Shown here in pieces: positions 16,180 to 24,433 of a stretch of DNA of 64,000 bases. The first letter of the stretch is position 1. Each line of letters starts with the position of its first letter. Made by a program: the position numbers and the translations under genes. The notes beneath the pieces are model-generated. The model was not told where the DNA came from. It saw only the letters and a list, made by a program, of their open reading frames with translations, and ran no database searches. The stretch comes from Levilactobacillus fuyuanensis. Its GTDB lineage: Bacteria > Bacillota > Bacilli > Lactobacillales > Lactobacillaceae. Location: positions 1-64,000 of the forward strand of contig NZ_RHNZ01000014.1 in the NCBI RefSeq assembly GCF_003946395.1, given 5' to 3'.

Positions 16180-16905
16180 TTATTCAGCTTTAACTTGTTT
16201 GATCAGCTGTTGCATGGCTTGGGCTTGGTAAGCGGCCGCAGCTTGCTTGGTAACTTTCTTCTGTTCTGCCGCTGATAGCGATGGGTTCTTGGTCATCGCT
16301 GCCATGACTTGTTGCTTGACGTAGGCCGTAGCCGCCGTCTTCTGTTTGGCTTGGAAGGCCTTTGAACTGGCAAGCTTTTGTAACTTCTTGGCTTGCGTAG
16401 CACTCAGCACCGTCCAGTTCTTGTTGATGTAAATGGTGTTGGTTTCCTTCACATACTTGTGACCGTTACCGGTGAGACCAAACCAGAAGCTGTCCATATC
16501 ACTCTTGTATTCGCGGTAAACCTTCTTGGTGACGATGCGATTGGTACCTGTCGTCCGTTTAACCACGTTCTTCGTCGTGACTTTAGCCTTGGTATGGCTA
16601 GTCTTCTTGGCGGTTGCACTGGTCTTGTAAACGTAGACCTGATGCTTATTAGCTGTCCCGATGGATTGGTAGATCATCATTGGGAGCTGCTTGGAAGGTG
16701 AAGCCGAGTAAATCTTTTGAGTCGACGTCGTGGTGACGTTGTGCAGGCCATAGTGGTCATGATCGTTCTTGACCAGGAAGAAGATGCTGGTCAGCATCCC
16801 GATAATTGCGATCGTAGTTAACGTATTGGCGAGAACCCGATTAGACATGTAGACGTAAAACACGAAAGCGAGAACCGCACAGAGAGCTAATGTAATGAGA
16901 ATCAC
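16180..16905 (-). CDS. DUF4811 membrane-anchored protein, partner of the DHA2 exporter
   Basis: 241 residues. Two N-terminal membrane spans (about 2-19 and 29-44) are followed by a basic, Lys/Thr/Ala-rich domain presumably outside the membrane; the C-terminal third is Ala/Gln/Lys-rich and likely helical. In lactobacilli DUF4811 genes are commonly placed directly after a DHA2-type exporter, as here. The start overlaps the exporter stop by 4 nt (ATGA type), so the two are translated together. Its role, perhaps exporter assembly, is unknown. Confidence 0.82.
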   Translation of the reverse strand: MILITLALCAVLAFVFYVYMSNRVLANTLTTIAIIGMLTSIFFLVKNDHDHYGLHNVTTTSTQKIYSASPSKQLPMMIYQSIGTANKHQVYVYKTSATAKKTSHTKAKVTTKNVVKRTTGTNRIVTKKVYREYKSDMDSFWFGLTGNGHKYVKETNTIYINKNWTVLSATQAKKLQKLASSKAFQAKQKTAATAYVKQQVMAAMTKNPSLSAAEQKKVTKQAAAAYQAQAMQQLIKQVKAE

Positions 16906-18392
16906 TTTGCGGCACCTCCTTTAATAGAATCTTCATCCGCCATATGAACAGAGTGGGAGCCCTTTAATTGGAAGGCCACGAACAGGGCAATGACGCTGAA
17001 CCCGATGGCAATCCAGAAGGCAGCATGGTAACCGTTCAAAGTGGCGTTAATGGCACGTGAGGCGTAACTCAGAGGGTCCGTCGTTAAGACGTGCTTAGCT
17101 GGCATACTGTTCTTGGTCACGTTGGTCAAGACACTGACCATGATGGCCGTTCCAACAGAACTGGCCACTTGCCGCTGGGTGTTGTTGACGGCAGTCCCAT
17201 GAGACAGCATGTTCATTGGTAAAGCGTTCATTCCGGCGGTGGTTGCAGGCATCATGACCATGGCAATCCCGAACATCCGAATGGCGTAGAGCATCACGAT
17301 GTAAAGTGTTGAGGTGTCCTTGGTGATCCAGACGAATGGTAAGGTCCCAACCGTCAGGAGGAACATCCCCATCGTGGCTAAACGCTTAGCCCCAAAGCGG
17401 TCAAATGCCCGCCCAGTGATGGGACTCATGATCCCCATCATGAGGGCCCCAGCTAACAGCGTTAATCCAGAATGGAAGGCCGACATCCCTTTAACCATTT
17501 GAAGGTAAAGGGGAATGACCATTTCAACACCGACCATGGCCATGTTGACCACGGAACTTAAGATAGCAGCAACTGTAAATTGCTTAGACTTGTAAACCCG
17601 GAAGTTCAAGAATGGGTCGTCCATGACGAGTTGACGCCAGATGAACAGACCAACGAAGATGAACCCGATGATCAAGGTAGAGAGCACTTTGACGCTACCC
17701 CAACCATCGTCACCGACGGAGGAGAAGCCATACAGCATACTTCCGAATCCAATAGTAGAGAGAATTGCGGACAGGACGTCTAATGGTTCCTTGTGCGTTT
17801 CGAGAACGCTACGCATGAGCCAGAAGCTGGCTAAGATGACAACGGCAACGATAGGAATAATCATGCCGAAGAGGTCACGCCAAGTCCAGTTGTCGATGAC
17901 CCACCCTGAAAGGGTCGGGCCAATGGCAGGTGCCAGACCGATAACGATCCCAGCAAGACCCATGGCAGTCCCACGCTTGTTAGCGGGGAAGATTGTCAGC
18001 ATCATGGTCTGCAGTAATGGCATGGAGACCCCCACACCAACGGCTTGGATCAACCGACCGGCCAATAACATTGGGAAGTTAACGGCTGCCCAACACGTGA
18101 TGGTTCCGACTAAGAAAGTCGTCATGGCACTGATGTATAAAACCTTGGAGCTGATGGTGTTCAGCAACCAGGCACTGATTGGGATCATGATCCCGTTGAC
18201 TAATAGAAATCCCGTGGTCAACCATTGCACGGTTGACGTTGAGACATCAAAGGCCTTCATTAAGGTTGGAAAGGCCGTACTTAAAATGGTTTGGTTTAAA
18301 ACGGTACAAAACGTCCCAATTAATAGGAGCACAACCAGGAGGTTCCGGTTGTAGGGTTTGCCGTTTGTATCAAGCGATGCTGCATTTCCCAA
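16902..18392 (-). CDS. DHA2-family multidrug exporter (14-TM major facilitator)
   Basis: 496 residues with about 14 spans. Typical of the EmrB/QacA-like DHA2 group are LLIGTFCTVLNQTILSTAFP near the N-terminus, the conserved VQWLTTGFLLVNGIMIPISA segment, LAGRLIQAVGVGVSMPL and the motif-C type GLAPAIGPTLSGWVID. It pumps drugs or other toxic compounds out using the proton gradient; substrates are unknown. It is divergent from the MerR regulator at 18613 and shares a face-to-face promoter-operator with it, so it is probably controlled by that protein. Confidence 0.88.
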   Translation of the reverse strand: MGNAASLDTNGKPYNRNLLVVLLLIGTFCTVLNQTILSTAFPTLMKAFDVSTSTVQWLTTGFLLVNGIMIPISAWLLNTISSKVLYISAMTTFLVGTITCWAAVNFPMLLAGRLIQAVGVGVSMPLLQTMMLTIFPANKRGTAMGLAGIVIGLAPAIGPTLSGWVIDNWTWRDLFGMIIPIVAVVILASFWLMRSVLETHKEPLDVLSAILSTIGFGSMLYGFSSVGDDGWGSVKVLSTLIIGFIFVGLFIWRQLVMDDPFLNFRVYKSKQFTVAAILSSVVNMAMVGVEMVIPLYLQMVKGMSAFHSGLTLLAGALMMGIMSPITGRAFDRFGAKRLATMGMFLLTVGTLPFVWITKDTSTLYIVMLYAIRMFGIAMVMMPATTAGMNALPMNMLSHGTAVNNTQRQVASSVGTAIMVSVLTNVTKNSMPAKHVLTTDPLSYASRAINATLNGYHAAFWIAIGFSVIALFVAFQLKGSHSVHMADEDSIKGGAAK

Positions 18393-18430
18393 AATAATTC
18401 CCTCTTTTTCCTAAAATTAATTCTGAAACC

Positions 18431-18525
18431 ACTATACGTAGAATGAACTACTTTGTCAACTAGCTTGACAACCTTTTTAAAATATATATACTGGTTGGAG
18501 AAAAGTGAACAACCTTTTTAAATTA
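18431..18525. promoter_or_regulatory. Face-to-face divergent promoters with a dyad over both -35 boxes
   Basis: Leftward promoter: TTGACA read on the minus strand (18454-18459), spacer 17, TATAGT (18431-18436). Rightward promoter: TTGACA (18465-18470), spacer 16, TATACT (18487-18492). The two -35 boxes form the dyad TTGTCAA-5 nt-TTGACAA (18453-18471), a good site for the adjacent MerR-type regulator. ACAACCTTTTTAAA also repeats directly at 18468 and 18509, 41 bp apart. Confidence 0.8.
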
Positions 18526-18612
18526 CCTATCAAAATTGATGACCGCTTTCATTGCACTTAGACGGGCATTTATAAAAATTGAAATTTTTTCAGAAAGCAG
18601 GTGATCCTTCTC

Positions 18613-19056
18613 ATGAATGAAGACGAAACAAATTTAATTAAAAAGTTTTCGATGGAGCATATCGTGCTGGGCATTGGAAATGTAGCCGAAGCAACCGGCG
18701 TCTCGCAGAGCCAGTTACGTTACTGGGAACGCAAAGGCTATATTCATAGCCAAGAGGTCGGCGATGGTAAAAATCGCAAATTTAGCTATAAAACGTTGAT
18801 CCAAGTGCAGCAAATCAAAATGCTTCTGGATCAGGGGCTCACATTAGTGGCTGCGGTGAAGCAGGCACAGCATCGCAAAGATTTTTTTGATGCGCTCAGA
18901 TCCTTTATGGATGGGCGATTCTCCCATATTAGTATGACTGATGACGGAGACATTCAAATCAACCTTGGTCGGTTCGATCCAGAGCCAACTCAGGAGCTGG
19001 TTGCAGATCGTACTAACGGTCAGTGGCACTTTAAGCTGATTCCCGCGGTTAAATAG
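18613..19056 (+). CDS. MerR-family transcriptional regulator
   Basis: 147 residues. The HTH is GIGNVAEATGVSQSQLRYWERKGYI followed by the wing, and LIQVQQIKMLLDQGLTLVAAVKQAQ. The short C-terminal region (HISMTDDGDIQINLGRFDP) does not resemble the cysteine-type metal sites, so it probably senses a small molecule or works with no known ligand. ATG 18613 was chosen because AAGCAGGTGATC (18595-18606) is an excellent ribosome site and covers the GTG at 18601. Likely regulator of the divergent exporter and of itself. Confidence 0.86.
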   Translation: MNEDETNLIKKFSMEHIVLGIGNVAEATGVSQSQLRYWERKGYIHSQEVGDGKNRKFSYKTLIQVQQIKMLLDQGLTLVAAVKQAQHRKDFFDALRSFMDGRFSHISMTDDGDIQINLGRFDPEPTQELVADRTNGQWHFKLIPAVK

Positions 19057-19352
19057 GGCGATTTCATTGTTAATCACCTGTAACAATGGTAATCTGAAGG
19101 TACGGGAGATTCTACATGTCCCGGGCAGAAAAAACTTTCGATACCAATCGATCTTCTGGCTGGATTGGTGGTCAATCATGTTGTTGACGTGTTGTGAAAC
19201 CAGGCTAATAACCATGAGTAATAGCGCGTTCATCTCGCGCATGGACTACGTTAACCAAAGTTGACGTAAGCAATCGTGAAACCTAAACGACGTGTTTTTT
19301 GGAAAATTGAAACTGATTTTGATTTTTCGCTCGCCCGGAACGGCTTCCGTTG

Positions 19353-19397
19353 GCGGTCGGTCAAGTTTAGAAAGTTCTTGACCAGCCGCTTTTTTTG
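19353..19397 (+). terminator. Intrinsic terminator in the merR downstream gap
   Basis: GCGGTCGGTCAAG pairs with CTTGACCAGCCGC apart from one mismatch and one G-T pair, followed by seven T (19390-19396). Confidence 0.8.
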
Positions 19398-19438
19398 TTG
19401 CCATTTTTCCTTGGACACGGCCGTTAACGTCGCCTCCC

Positions 19439-19608
19439 GGGCGGTCAACTATCGGCCGGAACGCTGGCGGCGGACGTCGGAAGCCAAGGAGCGGTCTTCC
19501 AACTTGTCCTTGAGACGCTGTGAGTCGCGTCTCAAGGACACCAATTCTCTAAGCGGTTAAAACCACCGCCAAGAGAATTCCGCCGGCTGAGCCGATAGTT
19601 GACCGCCC
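19439..19608. repeat. Nested palindromic element, about 170 bp
   Basis: The outer arms are a perfect 18-bp inverted repeat: GGGCGGTCAACTATCGGC (19439-19456) with its complement at 19591-19608. Inside lie two separate hairpins: TGTCCTTGAGACGC with GCGTCTCAAGGACA (19505-19518 and 19527-19540, 14 bp perfect) and AATTCTCT with AGAGAATT (19543-19550 and 19572-19579). No coding frame is supported. It may be a miniature mobile element or a structured RNA. Confidence 0.75.
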
Positions 19609-20092
19609 TCCGGCTAATACTTGTGTGTTGCCAAGTATGCGCTGGCAGTAATAAGCGGCATTGGCCTGAATTGTGCTTAGTAGGTAGATATGGGTAACTA
19701 CGGATCGAGAAGGGTACCCGGTCTAACTGCACCGTCACGGGGTTCCGTTCCTAATTGCCTCCGGTTCTGGCCCAAACGATGGTCGAAATGTGTCATCACT
19801 GGTTTAGACTTATGCCATGAAAAAATCAGTAACGATGAGTTGAGCTGACAGATTCTTCAATATCTTAGGCAATAATCGCTATTATAGAGACTGATCTCGT
19901 CTGTGAGAAATCTGTGAGAAAATGAAAGAAAAATGAAAAGAAAATTTTTATATGAAAGCCATCAGATGGGCGTTTTCATTTGTGCCATTTTGCACAGAAG
20001 AAAAAAGTTGGTCAAGATGGTTGTATTTCGTCGTCAGCGTGTTAATATAACAAAATCGCTTTAAACCAAAAACATGAAGGATGGTGTTATAC

Positions 20093-20656
20093 ATGCTGTT
20101 ACGACAAGCTACTATGGCGGACTTACCACAAATTGAATCAATCATTCGTGATGGTCGTGAATTATTGGCGGCCCAAGCAATTGATCAATGGCAGGGAGCC
20201 TACCCCAACACTGCGGTCTTAGTTGACGACATTCACCAAGGGTGGACGGTCGTGTTGGAAGAGAACAACGAAATCTTGGGAACTGCCGCAATTATTCCGG
20301 GAGAAGACCCAACGTACAAACAGATTGAAGGTCAGTGGCTGACCAAACAGGCGCCTTACTTGGCGATTCATCGTGTAGCAGTATCCAGCCACCATCATGG
20401 TCGGGGACTTGCCGGTGAATTGTTCAGTCGGCTCTTTGAACAGATTGACCACGCGGCGGACATCGAAAGTATCCGCATTGATACGCACCCTCAAAATATG
20501 GCAATGCAACACGTGATCAAGAAGAACGGTTTCACTGAAACTGGGATGATTGATCTTGCCGCCGTTGATATGCCTGGCACGAAGGATTTTGCCTACGAAC
20601 GGGTTACCGCTAACGTTAAGCCAGAACACATGCTGCACTCAGTGACGACCAAATAA
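20093..20656 (+). CDS. GNAT-family N-acetyltransferase
   Basis: 187 residues. Acetyl-CoA site YLAIHRVAVSSHHHGRGLAGELF, then RIDTHPQNMAMQHVIKKNGFTETG. Related lactobacillal proteins are annotated only as GNAT transferases; the substrate is unknown. ATG 20093 was chosen because AAGGATGGTG (20077-20086) fits the ribosome site and covers the earlier ATG 20081. It is a single gene ended by the terminator at 20698. Confidence 0.85.
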   Translation: MLLRQATMADLPQIESIIRDGRELLAAQAIDQWQGAYPNTAVLVDDIHQGWTVVLEENNEILGTAAIIPGEDPTYKQIEGQWLTKQAPYLAIHRVAVSSHHHGRGLAGELFSRLFEQIDHAADIESIRIDTHPQNMAMQHVIKKNGFTETGMIDLAAVDMPGTKDFAYERVTANVKPEHMLHSVTTK

Positions 20657-20697
20657 TTTTGTGACGTGCAGTTCCGTTAAATAAAGATGTATACAAT

Positions 20698-20740
20698 AGT
20701 AGGATTGGTTCCGCTTTCATCGGGAATTGATCCTATTTTT
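20698..20740 (+). terminator. Intrinsic terminator
   Basis: TAGGATTGGTTCC and GGGAATTGATCCTA form an imperfect stem leading into TTTTTG, 40 bp after the acetyltransferase stop. Confidence 0.8.
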
Positions 20741-20830
20741 GCGTCAAAGTCAGGTTTGCCGAAAACCACCTTTTCATTCGCTCTAAACTCTGCGATAATA
20801 GGGAGTAGTCAACCATAGGGGTGGTGCACG

Positions 20831-21730
20831 TTGGAGAAGAGTAGCTTATCGGGTGGCCGGTTCTTTCTGGTTACCGTGTTAAACGTTGTGATTACGATAT
20901 TTGAATTCATTGGTGGTCTGTTATCGGGCAGTCTGTCACTGCTCTCAGACGCCTTTCACAACTTTGGCGACGCACTCTCCATAGTGTTGAGTTATGCAGC
21001 CCATAAGATTGGTGGCCGCCAGCAGACACGCACCAACACGTATGGCTATCGACGTGCAGAAATTTTGGCGGCGTTGTTGAACGCTTTAGTATTGGTGGTT
21101 GTCTGCGTCATTCTGGCGGTCGAAGCCGTTCGGCGGCTCTTTCATCCCGAGCACGTGCAGGGGACGGTCATGCTCCTGGTCGCAATCGTGAGTTTCGTGG
21201 CGAATCTTCTGTCCACGGTGCTCCTGAATCGGGGGGCTAAGCACAATTTGAATGTGCGTGCGACGTATCTGCATTTATTGAGTGATGCACTGGCTTCGGT
21301 TGGTGTGATTGTTGGGGCCGTGATGATCACCGTGTGGCACGTGAACTGGGTTGACCCGGTGATTACGATTCTGGTGGGGATTTATATTGCTATCGAATCT
21401 TGGCCGATTGTGAAGCAGACGTTGGGCATTCTGATGGAAGCTTCACCCAATCTCGACTATGAAGCGATTGCTGCCGATATTGAGCAGTTGCCGGAGGTTG
21501 AAGGGGTTCATCATCTTCATGCGTGGCAGATTGACGAGAATAATATTGTCTTTTCGGTGCACGTCAATATGGATGATTTACCTTTGGCAGAGATCGAACC
21601 AATTTATCGGCAGATTGAAACCTTGCTGTGTCGGAAGTATAATGTGAATCACGTGACGATTCAGGCGGAGTGCCATCGGGGAGAGCACGAAGCATTATTT
21701 TATGATCAAAATGATTGGCGACACGAGTAA
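20831..21730 (+). CDS. Cation diffusion facilitator metal exporter (CzcD type)
   Basis: 299 residues with six spans, exporting Zn2+, Co2+, Mn2+ or similar in exchange for protons. Metal-site motifs are visible in span 2 (LLSDAFHNFGDALS) and span 5 (HLLSDALASVGVI), and a His-containing cytoplasmic domain ends the protein (VEGVHHLHAWQID). The D/H arrangement is closer to zinc exporters than to manganese ones. The TTG start 20831 follows GGGGTGGTG. The DtxR/MntR-type gene 54 bp downstream suggests a metal homeostasis unit. Confidence 0.88.
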   Translation: MEKSSLSGGRFFLVTVLNVVITIFEFIGGLLSGSLSLLSDAFHNFGDALSIVLSYAAHKIGGRQQTRTNTYGYRRAEILAALLNALVLVVVCVILAVEAVRRLFHPEHVQGTVMLLVAIVSFVANLLSTVLLNRGAKHNLNVRATYLHLLSDALASVGVIVGAVMITVWHVNWVDPVITILVGIYIAIESWPIVKQTLGILMEASPNLDYEAIAADIEQLPEVEGVHHLHAWQIDENNIVFSVHVNMDDLPLAEIEPIYRQIETLLCRKYNVNHVTIQAECHRGEHEALFYDQNDWRHE

Positions 21731-21784
21731 CTGTGCGGCTGATGTTGTTGTATTAGGAACATAATCTAGATGAGGTGAACAGTG

Positions 21785-22432
21785 ATGACTCCGATGAAGG
21801 AGGATTATTTAAAAATTATTTTCGAGCTGGGTGGTAAGCAAAAGAAAGTTTCCAACAAACAGATTGCTATCAGCTTGAATATTGCTGCCGGGTCCGTGAC
21901 CGAAATGGTCAATAAGATGACGGCAGAGGGTTTGGCCGAGCACACGCCCTACGCGGGAATTTCCCTGACTAACCGGGGTATCCGGCTGGCCGAGGATTTG
22001 GTTCGTAAGCACCGAATCTGGGAAGTCTTTCTCGTGGAAAAATTGGACTATGATCTGCCCGACGTTCACGCGGAGGCCGAAGTGCTGGAACACGTGACAA
22101 GTCCTAAATTAGTCAATTCACTGGATGACATGCTGGGTCACCCCACGCATTGTCCCCACGGTGGGGTCATTCCGGATCGGTTTGGCCACTACCATGAAGA
22201 CAGTCATGTGGTCTTGAATGATGCTAAGGACGGCTCGGTCGTGACCGTGGACCGGTTTATCGACAACCGGGACTTATTGACGTATCTGGGTGATTTGAAG
22301 TTGGATATCGGTGATCAACTGCGGATCATCAAGCACGATCCATTTGAAGGCCCCGTGACCGTTCAGAACTTAACGGATGATGCGGAATTGATTGTGAGCT
22401 ATAAGGCGTCCCACTACATCTTCATTAAGTAA
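21785..22432 (+). CDS. DtxR/MntR-family metal-dependent repressor
   Basis: 215 residues. An N-terminal winged helix (MKEDYLKIIFELGG...VSNKQIAISLNIAAGSVTEMVNKM) precedes the metal-binding dimer domain with EAEVLEH and HPTHCPHGG, and a C-terminal FeoA/SH3-like domain (VTVDRFI...DIGDQLRIIKHDPF). It probably binds Mn2+ or Fe2+ and represses metal uptake. ATG 21785 was chosen because GAGGTGA lies 6 nt upstream, whereas GTG 21782 is too close to it. It may be co-transcribed with the CDF exporter. Confidence 0.88.
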   Translation: MTPMKEDYLKIIFELGGKQKKVSNKQIAISLNIAAGSVTEMVNKMTAEGLAEHTPYAGISLTNRGIRLAEDLVRKHRIWEVFLVEKLDYDLPDVHAEAEVLEHVTSPKLVNSLDDMLGHPTHCPHGGVIPDRFGHYHEDSHVVLNDAKDGSVVTVDRFIDNRDLLTYLGDLKLDIGDQLRIIKHDPFEGPVTVQNLTDDAELIVSYKASHYIFIK

Positions 22433-22446
22433 ATTTGGCTGAACAT

Positions 22447-22645
22447 TGTCGCCTGCGGCTGCCAGGGGTTCTGCCGCTGTGGGGAACGACTGCAGCCAAA
22501 AGGCGGGCTTCCGTCTCGGCTTGAAACCTCGCTAAAAGCGTGCGAGTTTCCAAACACGTCCCACGCTGTAAGTCCGGGCAAAAGCAACCGCCCGGACTTA
22601 CACCGTCGACACGGCTGGCGCCACCCCTGACAGCCTCCGTCTAGA
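22447..22645 (-). repeat. Long structured intergenic repeat, copy B (minus orientation)
   Basis: About 199 bp, beginning 14 bp after the mntR-type stop. Read on the minus strand it aligns with copy A throughout. Its first inner hairpin is a perfect GTAAGTCCGGG/CCCGGACTTAC, where copy A has a different, less perfect stem at the same place. Terminal arms pair (TCAGGGGT with ACCCCTGG). It has no coding frame of its own. Confidence 0.85.
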
Positions 22646-22918
22646 TAAATGTTTAGCCGGCAACATTTAATGATTTTGAAGTGATAATGCTACGCTTTGA
22701 ACTGCAAATATTAAATATAATGTAATTGACGGGAACAATCGGTAGCTACTGGTTGCTCCTTTTATTTATGACGCGTTATCGGCCAGAATGGTTGGGTTTC
22801 CCCTATACTTATTACTAATGTAAAAATCTGGAAATCAGTCTCACTTTTTCCAGAATACATAGGAATTTCGTTTTAAGATAAAAACTTTTTAGGGATAAAA
22901 GCAACATTTGCAATCAAA
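22646..22918. other. AT-rich spacer between two repeat copies
   Basis: No gene is visible. A TATAAT-containing AT-rich stretch (about 22706-22722) is followed by a GGAACAA...TTGCTCC hairpin with a TTTTATTT tail (about 22730-22766), so a very short transcript is conceivable but unproven. The rest shows nothing recognisable. Confidence 0.35.
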
Positions 22919-22925
22919 GCCAGCC

Positions 22926-22993
22926 TAGTCGATGGAGGCTAGGGATGGCGCCGGCTGTGACCGCGGCAGTATCCCTGACAGCCGCAGGCGACA
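22926..22993 (+). repeat. Short form of the structured repeat, copy E (plus orientation)
   Basis: 68 bp that keep only the two ends of the repeat (left CTAGGGATGGCGCCGGCTGTGA, here split in reading; right ATCCCTGACAGCCGCAGG) and lack the roughly 130-bp middle. The ends still pair (AGGGAT with ATCCCT), though the bases differ from copies A-D. It looks like an internal deletion or a minimal version of the element, upstream of the ThrE genes. Confidence 0.75.
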
Positions 22994-23050
22994 CTTCGTA
23001 GACCAACCAGCCAAATTCTAAAGTATTTGCGTTATCCGGTAAGTTAGTGG

Positions 23051-23079
23051 TGTCAGACCCGTAGCGACTGTCGTATAAT
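23051..23079 (+). promoter_or_regulatory. Probable promoter of the threonine/serine exporter pair
   Basis: A perfect -10 box TATAAT (23074-23079) lies 28 bp before the ATG, with a weak -35 TGTCAG (23051-23056) at 17-bp spacing. Confidence 0.6.
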
Positions 23080-23106
23080 AAGTGAAAACCGGCGGGAGGG
23101 ACAGAG

Positions 23107-23862
23107 ATGAGTAGCCAGAAGAAACGGGATCAATTAATTTTACATACGGCATTAACCGCTGGTCGAATCATGATTGAAAATGGATCGGAAGTCGAGCGGG
23201 TCGAAGATACTATGGAACGTATTGCCCACAACGCGGGGGCGAAAACCAGCCAGCTTTTCGTGATGATCACGGGGATTCTGATGGCCATCAATGGTGAGGT
23301 TGGCGCTCAGATCGAACCGGTCAAGCGCCGGACGTTTGACTTGGAGAAGATCTCTGTGGTGAACGATTTGTCGCGGCAATTTGCGGTGCACAAGATCACG
23401 CTACAGGAATTTTCTAATCGATTGGGTCACTTGGACAAGTCGACCAAGTATTTTCCGTTTTGGCTCCAGCTCCTGTCGGCCGCCATGGTCAGTGGACCCT
23501 TGGAGGTCGTCTTCCGGCATAACCTCCCTGATTTCTGGATCACCTGTGTGGTAGGGGCTCTGGGCTGGTTAGTCTTCTACCTACTCAACAAATTTATTCA
23601 GATCCGTTTCCTGTCGGAATTTGCAGCAGCAGCCACGATTGGGGTGCTAGCTATCTGGTCTGTTCACCTGGGACTGGGGAATAGCGTGGATGATATTATC
23701 ATTGGGAGCGTCATGCCCCTAGTGCCTGGGGTGCCAATCACCAATTCCGTGCGCGACATTCTGGCCGGTAACCTAGTCAGTGGCCCGGCACGGGGTGTGG
23801 AGGCTTTGGTCAGTGCGGCTGCAATCGGCTTTGGCATTGCCATGGTCTTACAATTTCTTTAG
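23107..23862 (+). CDS. Threonine/serine exporter, larger subunit (ThrE N-terminal domain type)
   Basis: 251 residues. The N-terminal cytoplasmic part (LTAGRIMIENGSEVERVEDTMERI) is the DUF1212/ThrE signature; five or so spans follow. In many Firmicutes the ThrE exporter is split into a DUF1212 protein and a DUF3815 protein, as here with the next gene 12 bp away. The assigned role is export of threonine and serine; the physiological substrate in this organism is not shown. Confidence 0.87.
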   Translation: MSSQKKRDQLILHTALTAGRIMIENGSEVERVEDTMERIAHNAGAKTSQLFVMITGILMAINGEVGAQIEPVKRRTFDLEKISVVNDLSRQFAVHKITLQEFSNRLGHLDKSTKYFPFWLQLLSAAMVSGPLEVVFRHNLPDFWITCVVGALGWLVFYLLNKFIQIRFLSEFAAAATIGVLAIWSVHLGLGNSVDDIIIGSVMPLVPGVPITNSVRDILAGNLVSGPARGVEALVSAAAIGFGIAMVLQFL

Positions 23863-23874
23863 GGAGGGTACCAA

Positions 23875-24324
23875 ATGTCTTTGACTGAATTTTTGATTGA
23901 GGTCGCGGGTAATTACGTGGCGACCATCGGCTTTGGTATCCTGCTGAACATCCCTCGGCGCGCGCTGAACTATGCGGGCTGGATTGGGGTCATGGGTTAC
24001 TTTGTATATAAATTTATCGTGATCTGGGGTGGCGGCTACGTCGTCGGTAACATGATGGGGGCGGTCCTCATTGGGGTGGCCTCGCTGCAGGCTGCCCGGA
24101 TCAAGAAGATGCCGATGATTCTCTTTAATATCCCCGCGTTGGTGCCCCTGGTACCTGGGGGTCAGGCCTACCAGATGATCAAGTATTTTGCGCTGGGAGA
24201 GAACTCCACGGCGTTTGTCTTCCTAATTCAGGTCGTCATGATCTCCGGAGCGATTGCCTTTGGTTTTCTGCTATCAGAATTGGTCAACCGGGTCCAGCAA
24301 CGGGTCTGGCGGCATCGGCGATAA
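23875..24324 (+). CDS. Threonine/serine exporter, smaller subunit (DUF3815 type)
   Basis: 149 residues, almost entirely hydrophobic with about four to five spans. FGILLNIPRRALNYAGWIG and the MPMILFNIPALVPLVPGGQAY motif are characteristic of the second half of ThrE. GGGAGG lies 9 nt before the ATG. It belongs to one transcript with the preceding subunit and presumably forms the channel with it. Confidence 0.87.
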   Translation: MSLTEFLIEVAGNYVATIGFGILLNIPRRALNYAGWIGVMGYFVYKFIVIWGGGYVVGNMMGAVLIGVASLQAARIKKMPMILFNIPALVPLVPGGQAYQMIKYFALGENSTAFVFLIQVVMISGAIAFGFLLSELVNRVQQRVWRHRR

Positions 24325-24433
24325 CCTTAAGGAAGTTTGATAATTTAAGGCAACTCTAGAAATCTAGCGGTGGGGTGGTATACTCATTGCTAGGGGTTTC
24401 CCAGAATCGGGTATGACGAAAGGAATTTTAATC

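Larger units (their letters stand above)
19057..20092. other. Gene-poor kilobase with a terminator and several inverted repeats
   Basis: No convincing gene: the open frames lack ribosome sites and overlap palindromes. A terminator-like stem (19353-19365 with 19377-19389, then seven T) could end either the merR transcript or a short RNA beginning after TTGACG at 19261. The nested palindrome at 19439-19608 is listed separately. ATACTTG/CAAGTAT arms lie near 19617-19641. A -10-like TTAATATAAC near 20042-20051 probably belongs to the acetyltransferase at 20093. Confidence 0.5.

Noticed and set aside
19276-19560. 94-residue basic frame
   Set aside because: Runs through a terminator stem and the nested palindrome; no ribosome site; Arg/Ser-rich as expected for GC-rich noncoding DNA.
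24355-24367. 12-bp palindrome CTAGAAATCTAG before the PAP2 gene
   Set aside because: Short and AT-rich; close to chance expectation, with no second copy noted.
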